A stretch of DNA of 64,000 nucleotides, taken from Mycolicibacterium chubuense NBB4 (lineage in GTDB: Bacteria; Actinomycetota; Actinomycetes; Mycobacteriales; Mycobacteriaceae). The stretch spans positions 1,178,001-1,242,000 of the forward strand of contig NC_018027.1 of assembly GCF_000266905.1 (NCBI RefSeq). Direction: 5' to 3'. Below are positions 52,452 to 61,074 of the stretch, piece after piece. Below the pieces are notes generated by a model. That model did no database searches and was not told the DNA's origin. It saw only the letters and a list, made by a program, of their open reading frames with translations. Made by a program: the position numbers and the translations under genes. Position 1 is the stretch's first letter, and each line of letters starts with the position of its first letter.

Positions 52452-52756
52452 CAGCTCCCGGTGACCCGGTGACCGGCGCCGGTGTCGGCGACGTCGTATG
52501 ACGTCGCGGAGGCCGCGGCGGCGTCGCGGCCGGCCGTCAGGGCACCGCCGAGGCCGGTGACGGTGTGCGCCTCACCTTCGGCGGCCCGGGTCAGCGCCGC
52601 CAGGAAGCGGGCGCCCACCGGACCGAACATCGGCGCCGCCGCGCCGCCCACCTCGGTGAGCCGGGCCGCGGCCGCCCGCAGGCCGTCGGCGTGGCCGGAC
52701 GAGGCGGCGCCGTAGGCGCGGACGAGGTCGGTGTCGACGGACAAGCTCGCGAACAT
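52448..52756 (-). CDS. EspC-like (DUF2580) type VII secretion candidate
   Basis: 102 residues, helical, no signal peptide. The N-terminal [22 protein letters not shown] pattern (shown in part: [10 protein letters not shown]) matches small EspC/DUF2580 ESX-associated proteins. The C-terminal part contains Tyr87-Asp-Val-Ala-Asp91, a YxxxD export signal for type VII secretion. Its stop overlaps the start of the NlpC/P60 gene, so the two probably act or are exported together. No ESX core gene is in the window. Family placement is by pattern, not a search. Confidence 0.7.
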   Translation of the reverse strand: MFASLSVDTDLVRAYGAASSGHADGLRAAAARLTEVGGAAAPMFGPVGARFLAALTRAAEGEAHTVTGLGGALTAGRDAAAASATSYDVADTGAGHRVTGSW

Positions 52757-52794
52757 AACTGATATGACGCCGCGAAACGGCGCCCGGTTCCCGT

Positions 52795-52800
52795 TAAGGT
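52795..52800 (+). promoter_or_regulatory. Candidate -10 hexamer for leaderless upp
   Basis: TAAGGT fits TANNNT and lies 8 bases before the ATG at 52809. Confidence 0.45.
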
Positions 52801-52808
52801 CGGAATCC

Positions 52809-53432
52809 ATGGACGTGCGCGTTGTCGACCATCCACTGGCCGCGGCGCGGCTGACCACCCTGCGCGACGAGCGCACCAACAACGCCGCCTTCCGCGCCGC
52901 GCTGCGGGACCTCACCCTGATGCTCGTCTACGAGGCCACGCGGGAGCTGGCCGTCGAGACGATCTCCGTGCGCACGCCGGTGGCCGAGACCGCCGGGGCG
53001 CGGCTGGCCAACCCGCCGCTGCTGGTCCCGGTACTGCGCGCCGGGCTCGGCATGGTCGACCAGGCGCACGCGCTGATCCCGGAGGCGAGAGTGGGGTTCG
53101 TCGGCGTCGCCCGCAACGAGGACACGCATCAGCCCACGCCCTATCTGGAGTCCCTGCCCGACGACCTGAGCCGCCAGCCGGTCATCGTGCTGGACCCGAT
53201 GCTGGCCACGGGCGGCTCGATGGTGCACACGCTCGAGCTGCTCTACGCCCGCCACGCCGTGGACGTGACCGCGATCTGCGTGGTCGTCGCACCGGAAGGC
53301 CTTGCGACACTGGAGAAGATGGCCCCGGAGCTGCGGCTGTTCACCGCGGCGGTCGACACCGGTCTCAACGACGCCGCCTACATCGTGCCGGGCCTCGGCG
53401 ACGCGGGAGACCGCCAGTTCGGCCCCCGCTAA
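52809..53432 (+). CDS. upp: Uracil phosphoribosyltransferase
   Basis: 207 residues. The PRPP-binding loop [10 protein letters not shown] and the C-terminal uracil-binding [15 protein letters not shown] are diagnostic. It converts uracil and PRPP to UMP. The ATG at 52809 begins the conserved [15 protein letters not shown]; the frame is open a little further but without homology. A -10 hexamer 8 bases upstream suggests a leaderless message. Divergent from the EspC-like gene (52-base gap). A long-armed hairpin follows. Confidence 0.96.
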   Translation: MDVRVVDHPLAAARLTTLRDERTNNAAFRAALRDLTLMLVYEATRELAVETISVRTPVAETAGARLANPPLLVPVLRAGLGMVDQAHALIPEARVGFVGVARNEDTHQPTPYLESLPDDLSRQPVIVLDPMLATGGSMVHTLELLYARHAVDVTAICVVVAPEGLATLEKMAPELRLFTAAVDTGLNDAAYIVPGLGDAGDRQFGPR

Positions 53433-53436
53433 CCCC

Positions 53437-53499
53437 CGCCGAAATTGCATTCCACGCGCGTCAAGTCGCGAAAAGCGCACGCGGAATGCAATTTCGGCG
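53437..53499. terminator. 17-bp-arm inverted repeat between upp and pmmB
   Basis: CGCCGAAATTGCATTCC (53437-53453) is exactly inverted at 53483-53499 around a 29-base loop. It fills the gap between convergent upp and pmmB and should stop transcription in both directions. From memory, similar GAAATTGCATTCC palindromes recur in mycobacterial intergenic DNA, so it may be a dispersed element. Confidence 0.7.
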
Positions 53500-55104
53500 C
53501 TAACCCAACCCGCGCAGCGCGTCGGCGAGCTCGGCCTGCACCGTCGCGGCCCGCGCACGAGCCGGAGCCAGCTCCCCCGCGCAGCGAACCTCGATGTAGC
53601 CCTTCAGCTTCGGCTCGGTGCCCGACGGGCGCATCACCACCCGGATCGAGGTGTCCTCGTCGCCACCGCCGAACACCAGCGCGTCGGTTCGCGGTTGCAG
53701 GTCCTCCACGCTGACGGGGTAGCCGGCCAACCGCGCGGGCGGGGCGGCGCGCAGCCGGGCCATGATCGCGGCCGCCGCATCGGGGGAGTCGACCCGCCGG
53801 GTGACCGCGGTGGTGGTGTGCACGCCGTGGCGACGGGCGAGGTCGTCGAGCAGGTCGGGCACGGTGCGTCCCTGCCGGCGCAGCGCGACGACGAGGTCGC
53901 AGGCCAGCACCGCCGCACTGATCCCGTCCTTGTCGCGGACCGCTGCGGGGTCCACGCAGTGGCCGATCGCCTCCTCGTAGGCGTACACCAGCGTCGCGTC
54001 GAGTCCCTCATCGGCGCGGGCCAGCCACTTGAAACCGGTGAGCGTCTCGACGTGGCGCGCTCCGTACCTCGCGGCGATGCTCGCCAGCATGCGCGACGAC
54101 ACCACGGTGCTGGCCACCACGGCGGTCGCCGGATCGCAGCTCGACAGAATGTAATCGCCGAGCAGCCAACCGGTTTCGTCGCCGGTGAGCATCCGCCAGC
54201 CCGACGGCGTCGGCACCCCGACGGCGCACCGGTCGGCGTCGGGATCCAGCGCGACGGCGATCTCGGCGCCGACGCCGGCGGCGAGCTCCAGCAGGGCGTC
54301 GACCGCGCCGGGCTCCTCGGGATTGGGAAACGACACGGTGGGGAAGTCGGGGTCGGGCGCGAACTGGCTTCCGACGACGTGGACGTCGTCGAATCCCGCC
54401 AACGCCAGTGTGTCCAAGGCGAATTCGCCGCCGACTCCGTGCATCGGCGTGAGCGCGATCCGTGCTGTCCCGGCGGTGCGCCGAACGGCCGCGGCGCGCT
54501 CGGTGTAGGCGCGCAGCAGCTCGGTGCCGGAGGCGGCCACCGGGGTGCGCGCGATCTCGTCGGCGTGAGGCGCTGCGGCGATGGCGTTTTCGATGTCGCG
54601 GTCGGTCGGCGGGACGATCTGCATGCCGCCGGTGAAGTACACCTTGTAGCCGTTGTCCGACGGCGGGTTGTGCGACGCGGTGATCTGCACTCCCGCCGCG
54701 GCGCCGGTGTGGCGCACCGCGAACGCCACCGCGGGCGTCGGTACCGCCGTCGGGATCAGTGTCACCGAGAAGCCCTGCGCGGCAAATACTTCCGCGGTGG
54801 CGTGGCCGAACTCGGCCGAACGGTGGCGGGCGTCGTAGCCGACCACGACGGGCGAGCCGCCCAGCGAGCGGTCTTTGAGCACCTGCGCGACCGCCCACGT
54901 GGTCCGCAGAACGACCGCGAGGTTCATCCCGTTCGGGCCGGCCCGCAGCGGGCCCCGCAGACCCGCGGTGCCGAACGTGAGCGGCCGCGCGAAGCGGTCC
55001 TCGAGATCGTCGTCGCTGCAGTCGGCGAGCTCGGCGGCCGACTGCGGGTCCGGGTCGTGAGCGAGCCACTCCTGCACGGCGGTGCGCGTGGCGGGGGAGA
55101 TCAC
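53500..55104 (-). CDS. pmmB: Phosphomannomutase/phosphoglucomutase family enzyme
   Basis: 534 residues. The phosphoserine loop TASHNPPSDNGYKVYF (Ser144), metal loop DPDADRCAVG, sugar-binding FGGGDEDTS-like and phosphate-binding RPSGTEPKLKGY blocks give a complete alpha-D-phosphohexomutase. It interconverts hexose 1- and 6-phosphates (mannose or glucose); position matches pmmB (Rv3308). The GTG at 55104 overlaps the marR stop (GTGA), coupling it to the regulator upstream. Confidence 0.92.
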   Translation of the reverse strand: MISPATRTAVQEWLAHDPDPQSAAELADCSDDDLEDRFARPLTFGTAGLRGPLRAGPNGMNLAVVLRTTWAVAQVLKDRSLGGSPVVVGYDARHRSAEFGHATAEVFAAQGFSVTLIPTAVPTPAVAFAVRHTGAAAGVQITASHNPPSDNGYKVYFTGGMQIVPPTDRDIENAIAAAPHADEIARTPVAASGTELLRAYTERAAAVRRTAGTARIALTPMHGVGGEFALDTLALAGFDDVHVVGSQFAPDPDFPTVSFPNPEEPGAVDALLELAAGVGAEIAVALDPDADRCAVGVPTPSGWRMLTGDETGWLLGDYILSSCDPATAVVASTVVSSRMLASIAARYGARHVETLTGFKWLARADEGLDATLVYAYEEAIGHCVDPAAVRDKDGISAAVLACDLVVALRRQGRTVPDLLDDLARRHGVHTTTAVTRRVDSPDAAAAIMARLRAAPPARLAGYPVSVEDLQPRTDALVFGGGDEDTSIRVVMRPSGTEPKLKGYIEVRCAGELAPARARAATVQAELADALRGLG

Positions 55105-55547
55105 GGCATCAGTGTGCCCGCGTCGGGTTCGGCGAGCTTGCGCAGGATGGGCGCCACGAGCATCAGCAGGTCGAACTCCAGCGGGGTCAGCCGCTCGCGC
55201 ATGGTGTCGTGCAGCCACGCGTCACGCTCGGCGCGGTCGGCCGCCAGCAGCGCGCCGCCCTCGGTGGTCAGCTCGACGAGCTGACGGCGCCGGTCGGATG
55301 CGTCGGGGCGGCGCGCGATGAGTCCGCGTGAGACCAGCTCGTTGAGGGAATCCGTCAGCGACTGCGCCCTGACGCCCAGGCGCACGCCGAGCTCGGCGGG
55401 GGTGGTGACGCCCGCCCGGCTGACCTCGCCGAGCAGCTGCATCTGGCTCAGCGTGAGGCCGTTGTCGGGACGGTGCCGGCGCAGCTGCCGGGTTACCGCC
55501 ATCATCGACTCCCGCAGCTCGGTGGCCGCCGAAGTTTCTGTCTGCAT
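55101..55547 (-). CDS. MarR-family transcriptional regulator
   Basis: 148 residues with a winged helix: TTPAELGVRLGVRAQSLTDSLNELVSRGLIARR (recognition region; helix LGVRAQSLTDSLNELVSRG) and the wing RRPDASDRRRQLVELT typical of MarR. The ATG at 55547 is the first base of a perfect dyad, and TATAAC lies 6 bases upstream, so the message should be leaderless and repressed by the protein itself. It is co-transcribed with pmmB and divergent from an AbrB-family membrane protein, the likely second target. Effector unknown. Confidence 0.88.
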   Translation of the reverse strand: MQTETSAATELRESMMAVTRQLRRHRPDNGLTLSQMQLLGEVSRAGVTTPAELGVRLGVRAQSLTDSLNELVSRGLIARRPDASDRRRQLVELTTEGGALLAADRAERDAWLHDTMRERLTPLEFDLLMLVAPILRKLAEPDAGTLMP

Positions 55548-55568
55548 TACCAAGTTATACCTTGGTAA
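55547..55568. promoter_or_regulatory. MarR operator over the leaderless marR promoter
   Basis: TTACCAAG (55547-55554) and CTTGGTAA (55561-55568) form a perfect 8-base-arm inverted repeat with a 6-base spacer. The spacer contains the minus-strand -10 TATAAC (55559-55554), and the left arm contains the marR start codon, so a bound repressor would block RNA polymerase directly. Confidence 0.7.
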
Positions 55569-55609
55569 TCCACCGGATTCTCGCGCGGACACCCAGTTGA
55601 ATTCCAGTT

Positions 55610-56764
55610 ATGCCAAGAGCATACTTGCTATCGATGTGGTCGAGACAGATACCCCGGTGGGCCCTGCTTCTGGCGGCGACCGCGGTGGTCACGGCGCCGT
55701 TGACCATGCTCGGTGTCCCGTCGGCGGCGCTGTTCGCGGCGCTCGTCGTCGGCATCGTGCTGGCGCTGGTGTCGGCCGGCCCGGCGCGGGTGCCCCGCAC
55801 CCTCGGCGTCGCCGCGCAGGGGGTGCTCGGCGTCTACATCGGCACGATGGTCCGGCAGGACGCCTTCGGCGCGCTGAGCGGTGACTGGTGGATCGTCTCG
55901 TGCGTCGCGGTCGCGACGCTGCTGCTCAGCATCGTCGCCGGCGCGCTGCTCGGGCTGCACCGTGACGTCGACCCGCTGACCGGCTCGCTGGCCCTGGTGG
56001 CCGGCGGCGCGTCGGGGCTCGTCGCGATCGCCCGGGAACTCGGCGGCGACGACCGCGTCGTCGCCGTCGTGCAGTACCTGCGGGTCGCGCTCGTCACCGC
56101 GTCGATGCCCGTCGTCGTCACGCTCGTCTACCGCGCCGACACCTCGCGCAGCGCCGAAACCTCAACCGCGACAGGCGATCCGGCTCCGTGGTACCTCGGA
56201 CTCGCGATCCTCGCGGCGCTGGTGGTGGTCGGCGCGACGCTCGGACGGCTGATCCGTCTGCCCGGGGCCGGCCTGCTCGGCCCGCTGGCGTTGACCGCGG
56301 GCCTCGAACTCACCGGCCTGTCGTTCGGTCTCTCGGTGCCGGTGGTTCTGGTGCAGGCCGGCTACATGCTGATCGGCTGGCAGGCCGGGCTGGCCTTCAC
56401 CCGGGCGTCGCTGAAGGCGGTCGGCCGGGTGCTGCCCGCCGCGATCGCGCTGATCGTCATGCTGGGCGTCACGACGGCCGGCCTGGGTGTGCTGCTGGCG
56501 CACGTCGCGGGGCTGACGCCGCTGGAGGGCTACCTCGCGACCAGCCCCGGCGGTGTGTACGCCGTGCTGGCGACCGCGGTCGAGACCGGGTCGAACGTCA
56601 CGTTCGTCATCGCCGCGCAGGTGGTGCGGATCCTGCTCATGCTGTTCGGGGCGCCGCTGATGGCCCGGACGGTGGTGTGGGCGAGCAGACGGCTCGGCCC
56701 GCAGCCCGCTCAGAGCCGCTCGATCACCGCCGAGAGCAGAGAACCCATCCGGGTCGCCGATTGA
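55610..56764 (+). CDS. AbrB/AmoA-like family membrane protein (possible transporter)
   Basis: 384 residues with about ten predicted membrane helices and the two Gxx[17 protein letters not shown] repeat signatures ([17 protein letters not shown] near 135; [16 protein letters not shown] near 320) of the family mislabelled AbrB transcriptional regulator or ammonia monooxygenase. It is an integral membrane protein and not a DNA-binding one. Substrate unknown. ATG at 55610; a second ATG at 55634 (MWSRQIPRW) is possible. Divergent from marR, whose operator lies in between. The 3' end overlaps deoD by 55 bases (convergent). Confidence 0.8.
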   Translation: MPRAYLLSMWSRQIPRWALLLAATAVVTAPLTMLGVPSAALFAALVVGIVLALVSAGPARVPRTLGVAAQGVLGVYIGTMVRQDAFGALSGDWWIVSCVAVATLLLSIVAGALLGLHRDVDPLTGSLALVAGGASGLVAIARELGGDDRVVAVVQYLRVALVTASMPVVVTLVYRADTSRSAETSTATGDPAPWYLGLAILAALVVVGATLGRLIRLPGAGLLGPLALTAGLELTGLSFGLSVPVVLVQAGYMLIGWQAGLAFTRASLKAVGRVLPAAIALIVMLGVTTAGLGVLLAHVAGLTPLEGYLATSPGGVYAVLATAVETGSNVTFVIAAQVVRILLMLFGAPLMARTVVWASRRLGPQPAQSRSITAESREPIRVAD

Positions 56765-57504
56765 CGGCCCGCCTCCAGCACCTCGTCGTGGCTGAGCGGC
56801 CGGCCCGTCATGCCGGCCGCGAGGTTGGTCACCAGCGAGACGGCCAGCACGTCGGCCCCGGCCTGGCGCGCGGCGATGGTCTCGTGCACCGTCGACATCC
56901 CGACCAGGTCGGCACCCAGCGTGCGCAGCATCCGGATCTCGGCCGGCGTCTCGTAGTGCGGACCGGGCAGGCCCGCGTAGACGCCCTCGGCCAGCGCCGG
57001 GTCGATCTCGTGCGCGAGGTGGCGCAGCCGCGGCGAATAGGCGTCGACCAGGTCGACGAACTGCGCGCCGACCAGCGGCGAACGCGCCGTCAGGTTGAGG
57101 TGGTCGCTGATCAGCACCGGCTGCCCGACGGTGAAGTCGGTCCGCAGGCCGCCCGCGGCGTTGGTCAGCACCACGGTGTGCACACCGGCCGCGCACGCCG
57201 CCCGGACCGGGTGCACGACGTGGCGCAGCTCGTGTCCCTCGTAGGCGTGGATGCGGCCGAGCAGCACCAGGACGCGGTGCGGACCGACCCGCAGCGACAG
57301 CACCTGACCGCCGTGGCCCTGCGCGCTCGGCGGGGAGAAGCCGGGCAGCTCGGCCATCGGGATCGCCGCCGTCGGTTCGCCGAGGCGGGCCGCGGCCGGT
57401 GCCCAGCCGGAGCCGAGTACCACCGCGACGTCGTGTGCGTCGACGCCCGTGCGTTCGGCCAGCGCACCGGCCGCCTCCCGGGCCGCGACTGCCGGATCGT
57501 CCAC
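56710..57504 (-). CDS. deoD: Purine nucleoside phosphorylase
   Basis: 264 residues of the trimeric PNP type. VVLGSGW (phosphate Ser), [18 protein letters not shown], and VGMSTVHE with the purine-binding residues are present. It cleaves inosine and guanosine and their deoxy forms with phosphate. The GTG at 57504 was chosen because the conserved domain begins right after it and the amiB1 promoter lies just beyond. Position matches Rv3307. Confidence 0.94.
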   Translation of the reverse strand: MDDPAVAAREAAGALAERTGVDAHDVAVVLGSGWAPAAARLGEPTAAIPMAELPGFSPPSAQGHGGQVLSLRVGPHRVLVLLGRIHAYEGHELRHVVHPVRAACAAGVHTVVLTNAAGGLRTDFTVGQPVLISDHLNLTARSPLVGAQFVDLVDAYSPRLRHLAHEIDPALAEGVYAGLPGPHYETPAEIRMLRTLGADLVGMSTVHETIAARQAGADVLAVSLVTNLAAGMTGRPLSHDEVLEAGRQSATRMGSLLSAVIERL

Positions 57505-57539
57505 AGGCGGCAGCTTAGTTCTCCGGCTGTGCGCAGTGG

Positions 57540-57545
57540 GATACT
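57540..57545 (+). promoter_or_regulatory. Candidate -10 hexamer for leaderless amiB1
   Basis: GATACT lies 7 bases before the ATG at 57553 and keeps the A2/T6 positions of the mycobacterial -10, but lacks T1. Confidence 0.35.
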
Positions 57546-57552
57546 TGCCTGC

Positions 57553-58734
57553 ATGCCTACCGCCGCCGCGTCGTCGTGCGTCTCCGACGCCGTGAACCGA
57601 CGCCGCGGCGATCTGGTCGAGCTGTCGCATTCGATCCACGCCGAGCCCGAGCTGGCGTTCGCCGAGCATCGCAGTTGCGCCAAGACCCAGACGCTGGTCG
57701 CCGAGCGCGGGTTCGAGATCACCGGCGGGGTCGCCGGGCTCGACACCGCGTTCCGCGCGGTCTACGGCAGCGGCCCGCTGACGGTCGGGATCTGCGCCGA
57801 ATACGACGCGCTGCCGGGCATCGGGCACGCGTGCGGGCACAACATCATCGCGGCGTCGGCGGTCGGTACGGCGCTCGCGCTCGCCGAGGTCGCCGACGAC
57901 CTGGGTCTGACGGTCGTGCTTCTCGGCACACCTGCCGAGGAGTCCGGCGGAGGCAAGGCTCTGATGCTCGACGCCGGCGCCTTCGACGACATCGCCGCGA
58001 CCGTGATGCTGCACCCGGGGCCGATCGACATCGCGGCCGCGCGCTCGCTGGCGCTGTCGGAGGTGACGATCCGCTACACCGGCCGCGAATCCCACGCCGC
58101 CGTCGCGCCGTATCTCGGGATCAACGCCGCCGACGCCGTCACGGTCGCGCAGGTGGCGATCGGTCTGCTGCGCCAGCAGCTGGCTCCGGGGCAGATGGTG
58201 CACGGCATCGTCTCCGACGGCGGGCAGGCGTCCAACGTGATCCCGGCGCACGCCGAGCTGCGCTACACGATGCGTGCACTTGCCTCGGAGTCGTTGCGGG
58301 ACTTGGAATCCCGGATGGCCGGATGCTTCGCCGCCGGCGCCGTCGCCACGGGCTGCGAGCATGTGGTCGACGAGATGGCGCCCGCCTATGCCGAGCTCAG
58401 ACCCGATGCGTGGCTGTCGGCGGCGCTACGAGCGGAGATGGTGCGGTTGGGCCGCACCCCGGTACCCGAGGAGGTCGAGGCGTCAGTGCCGTTGGGCAGC
58501 ACGGACATGGGCAATGTCACACAGGTGATGCCGGGCATCCACCCGGTCGTCGGGATCGACGCCGGGGGCGCGTCGATCCACCAGCCGGCGTTCGCCGCGG
58601 CGGCGGCCGGTCAGAGCGCCGACACCGCGGTGCTGGAGGGGGCGACGATGCTGGCCCGCACGGTGGTGGCGCTGGCCGAGTCGGCCGAGCAGCGCGACCG
58701 CGTGCTCGAGGCGCAGGCGAGGCGGCCGTCATGA
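57553..58734 (+). CDS. amiB1: M20-family amidohydrolase AmiB1
   Basis: 393 residues. GIGHACGHN (90-97) and TPAEESGGG near 135 provide the metal-binding Cys/His and catalytic Glu of M20D peptidases that cut N-acyl amino acids or dipeptides. The dimerisation domain sits between about 185 and 290. Overlaps amiA1 by four bases (ATGA). Position matches Rv3306c. Substrate in mycobacteria is not established. Confidence 0.92.
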   Translation: MPTAAASSCVSDAVNRRRGDLVELSHSIHAEPELAFAEHRSCAKTQTLVAERGFEITGGVAGLDTAFRAVYGSGPLTVGICAEYDALPGIGHACGHNIIAASAVGTALALAEVADDLGLTVVLLGTPAEESGGGKALMLDAGAFDDIAATVMLHPGPIDIAAARSLALSEVTIRYTGRESHAAVAPYLGINAADAVTVAQVAIGLLRQQLAPGQMVHGIVSDGGQASNVIPAHAELRYTMRALASESLRDLESRMAGCFAAGAVATGCEHVVDEMAPAYAELRPDAWLSAALRAEMVRLGRTPVPEEVEASVPLGSTDMGNVTQVMPGIHPVVGIDAGGASIHQPAFAAAAAGQSADTAVLEGATMLARTVVALAESAEQRDRVLEAQARRPS

Positions 58735-59894
58735 GCGTGTTGCAGCACGCCGCCGCGCGCTGGCTGTCGGCCCATTACGACGATCTGGTCGAGTGGCGCC
58801 GACATCTGCACCGGCACCCCGAACTGGGGCGCCAGGAGTTCGCGACGACGCAGTTCGTCGCGTCGGTGCTGGCCGATGCCGGGCTGAACCCGAAGGTGCT
58901 GCCCGGCGGGACGGGCCTGACGTGCGACTTCGGCCCCGAGCACGGGCCGCGGGTGGCCTTGCGTGCCGACATGGACGCGCTGCCGATGGCCGAGCGCACC
59001 GGGGCGCCGTACGCGTCGGTGGTGCCGAACGTCGCGCACGCATGCGGCCACGACGCGCACACGGTGGTGCTGCTGGGCGCCGCGCTGGCGCTGGCGTCGG
59101 CGCCGGAGTTGCCCGTCGGCGTCCGGCTGATCTTCCAGGCCGCCGAGGAGCTGATGCCCGGCGGTGCGATCGACGCGATCGCCGCGGGCGCGCTGACGGG
59201 GGTGTCGCGGATCTTCGCCCTGCACTGCGACCCGCACCTGGCGGTGGGGCGCGTCGCGGTGAAGCCCGGGCCGATCACGTCGGCCGCCGACCAGCTCGAG
59301 GTGACGCTGCACTCGCCGGGCGGGCACACGTCGCGGCCGCACCTGACCGGGGACCTGGTGTACGGGCTGGGCACGTTGATCACCGGGGTGCCGGGTGTGC
59401 TGTCGCGGCGCATGGACCCGCGCAACAGCACGGTGATGGTGTGGGGCGCGGTGAACGCGGGCGTGGCGGCCAACGCGATCCCGCAGACCGGCACGCTGTC
59501 GGGGACCATCCGCACGGCCAGCCGCGAAGCCTGGCTCACGCTGGAAGACATTGTGCGCGAGACGGTTTCGGCTCTGCTGGCGCCGCTGGGCCTCGAGCAC
59601 GTGGTGAACTACCGCCGCGGCGTGCCGCCGGTGGTCAACGAAGAGGTGTCCACGCGGATCCTCACCCACGCGATCGAGGCGATCGGCCCCGACGTGCTCG
59701 CCGACACCCGGCAGTCCGGCGGCGGCGAGGACTTCTCCTGGTATCTCGAGGAGGTGCCGGGGGCGATGGCGCGGCTCGGGGTGTGGAGCGGTCAGGGTCC
59801 GCAATTGGATTTGCACCAGCCGACATTCGATCTCGACGAGCGTGCGCTCGGCGTCGGTGTGCGACTGCTGGTCAACATCATCGCGAACAGCTGA
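58731..59894 (+). CDS. amiA1: M20-family amidohydrolase AmiA1
   Basis: 387 residues, about one third identical by eye to AmiB1. HACGHDAHT (103-111) and QAAEELMPGG near 137 form the M20D metal site; GGHTSRPH is the lid-domain block. It should hydrolyse N-acyl or amide bonds of small amino-acid derivatives in the cytosol. ATG overlapping the amiB1 stop indicates coupled translation and an ancient duplication. Position matches Rv3305c. Confidence 0.92.
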   Translation: MSVLQHAAARWLSAHYDDLVEWRRHLHRHPELGRQEFATTQFVASVLADAGLNPKVLPGGTGLTCDFGPEHGPRVALRADMDALPMAERTGAPYASVVPNVAHACGHDAHTVVLLGAALALASAPELPVGVRLIFQAAEELMPGGAIDAIAAGALTGVSRIFALHCDPHLAVGRVAVKPGPITSAADQLEVTLHSPGGHTSRPHLTGDLVYGLGTLITGVPGVLSRRMDPRNSTVMVWGAVNAGVAANAIPQTGTLSGTIRTASREAWLTLEDIVRETVSALLAPLGLEHVVNYRRGVPPVVNEEVSTRILTHAIEAIGPDVLADTRQSGGGEDFSWYLEEVPGAMARLGVWSGQGPQLDLHQPTFDLDERALGVGVRLLVNIIANS

Positions 59895-59901
59895 CCCCGT
59901 T

Positions 59902-59967
59902 TCGGCGAGCTGGGGGCACCACCCCGTTTTCTCGGCGAGCTGGGGGCACCTCCCGCTTGCGGGGGAG
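59902..59967. repeat. Tandem 19-bp repeat with G-rich hairpin
   Basis: TCGGCGAGCTGGGGGCACC occurs at 59902-59920 and 59932-59950. The second copy runs into a CTCCCGC-TT-GCGGGGGAG hairpin (59950-59967). It follows the amiA1 stop and may act as its terminator. From memory, GGGGGCACC plus this hairpin is a frequent dispersed motif in mycobacterial genomes. The rest of 59968-60097 shows nothing. Confidence 0.6.
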
Positions 59968-60097
59968 CATGTCTGCACACCGACGCGCCGCCAACGGTGG
60001 CATTTCGTGCGCGCTCGCCCCAGCGAGTTATCCCCACACGCACACTCATCCCCAGATCGCCGCGCACCCCTGGTGACACCGTCGGCCGCGACGCAGC

Positions 60098-60994
60098 ATG
60101 GCCGGCATGAACGAAGAACTGATTGGGCTCCTGCACGCGCAGGGCGGCGTGGCCACCAGCGGGCAGATCCTGCGTCACCTGACCCGGCGCAAGTTCGAGG
60201 CCGCAGCCAATACGGGTCTGTTGCAACGCTTGTGGCAAGGGCTCTACTGTCTCGGTGAGCCGACCGTCGACGCGCGGCTGCGGGCTCTCGATCTGTCCTG
60301 CGGCAAGCCGGTCGCGGTGTGCCTGGCCACCGCCGCCGCGATGTTCGGCTTCGACACCGAGAATCCCGGCGATCTCCACGTGCTCAACCCGCCCGGCTGC
60401 GCCCTGCGCGACGCCGACGGTCTCGTCGTGCACCGCCGCGATGGTGCACCGCTGGTGGTGGTGAACGGTCGCCGGGCCACCTCGCCGGCTTGGACCGCCG
60501 TCGAAGTCGCCCGGAGTCTGCGCCGTCCGCGGGCGCTGGCGACCCTCGATGCGGCGCTGCGCAGCGGCACCTGCAGCCGTCCGGATCTGTGGCGCGCAGC
60601 GATCGAACAAAAAGGGCGACGCGGCATCGTCGCGGTGCGAAATCTGTTGCCGCTCGCGGACGCGCGCGCGGAGTCGCCGATGGAGAGCGAGGCGCGGTTG
60701 GTGATGCTCGACGGCGGCCTGCCCGCGCCGGAGTTGCAGTACGAGATCCTCGACGGGAATGGCGATCTTCGCCGGCTGGACTTCGCCTGGCCCGAGTTCG
60801 GCGTGGCGGCAGAGTACGACGGCGTCGCGTGGCATTCGGGCGCCGACGCGATGTTCGCCGATCGCCGCCGTCAGGCCGCGCTGATGGACGTCGACTGGGT
60901 CGTCGTCCCGATCGTCTACGAGGACGTGCGGTTCAGGACGCAGGAGATGGTTGCACGGATCAGCGGACAGTTGCGTCGCGCTCGGGCGGCGTGA
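60098..60994 (+). CDS. AbiEi-antitoxin-like N-domain with DUF559-like C-domain
   Basis: 298 residues. The N-terminal 60 residues form a winged-helix like the AbiEi antitoxin domain (ELIGLLHAQGGVATSGQIL). The C-terminal part (about 205-290) has RRLDFAWPEFGVAAEYDG and a following WH, resembling the PD-(D/E)xK core of DUF559/Vsr nucleases. No AbiEii toxin gene is adjacent, so a complete toxin-antitoxin system is not supported. Mycobacteria carry many solitary copies of such proteins. ATG 60098 or 60107. Confidence 0.7.
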   Translation: MAGMNEELIGLLHAQGGVATSGQILRHLTRRKFEAAANTGLLQRLWQGLYCLGEPTVDARLRALDLSCGKPVAVCLATAAAMFGFDTENPGDLHVLNPPGCALRDADGLVVHRRDGAPLVVVNGRRATSPAWTAVEVARSLRRPRALATLDAALRSGTCSRPDLWRAAIEQKGRRGIVAVRNLLPLADARAESPMESEARLVMLDGGLPAPELQYEILDGNGDLRRLDFAWPEFGVAAEYDGVAWHSGADAMFADRRRQAALMDVDWVVVPIVYEDVRFRTQEMVARISGQLRRARAA

Positions 60995-61074
60995 GCGCGC
61001 GCGACGTGCCAGAGATTGCGGCGCGTCGACGTACAGACACGCGAGCTCGCGCAAACCACGCTCGCGCAGGAAGG

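Noticed and set aside
60098..60994. Complete type IV toxin-antitoxin locus
   Set aside because: No AbiEii-like nucleotidyltransferase gene lies on either side.
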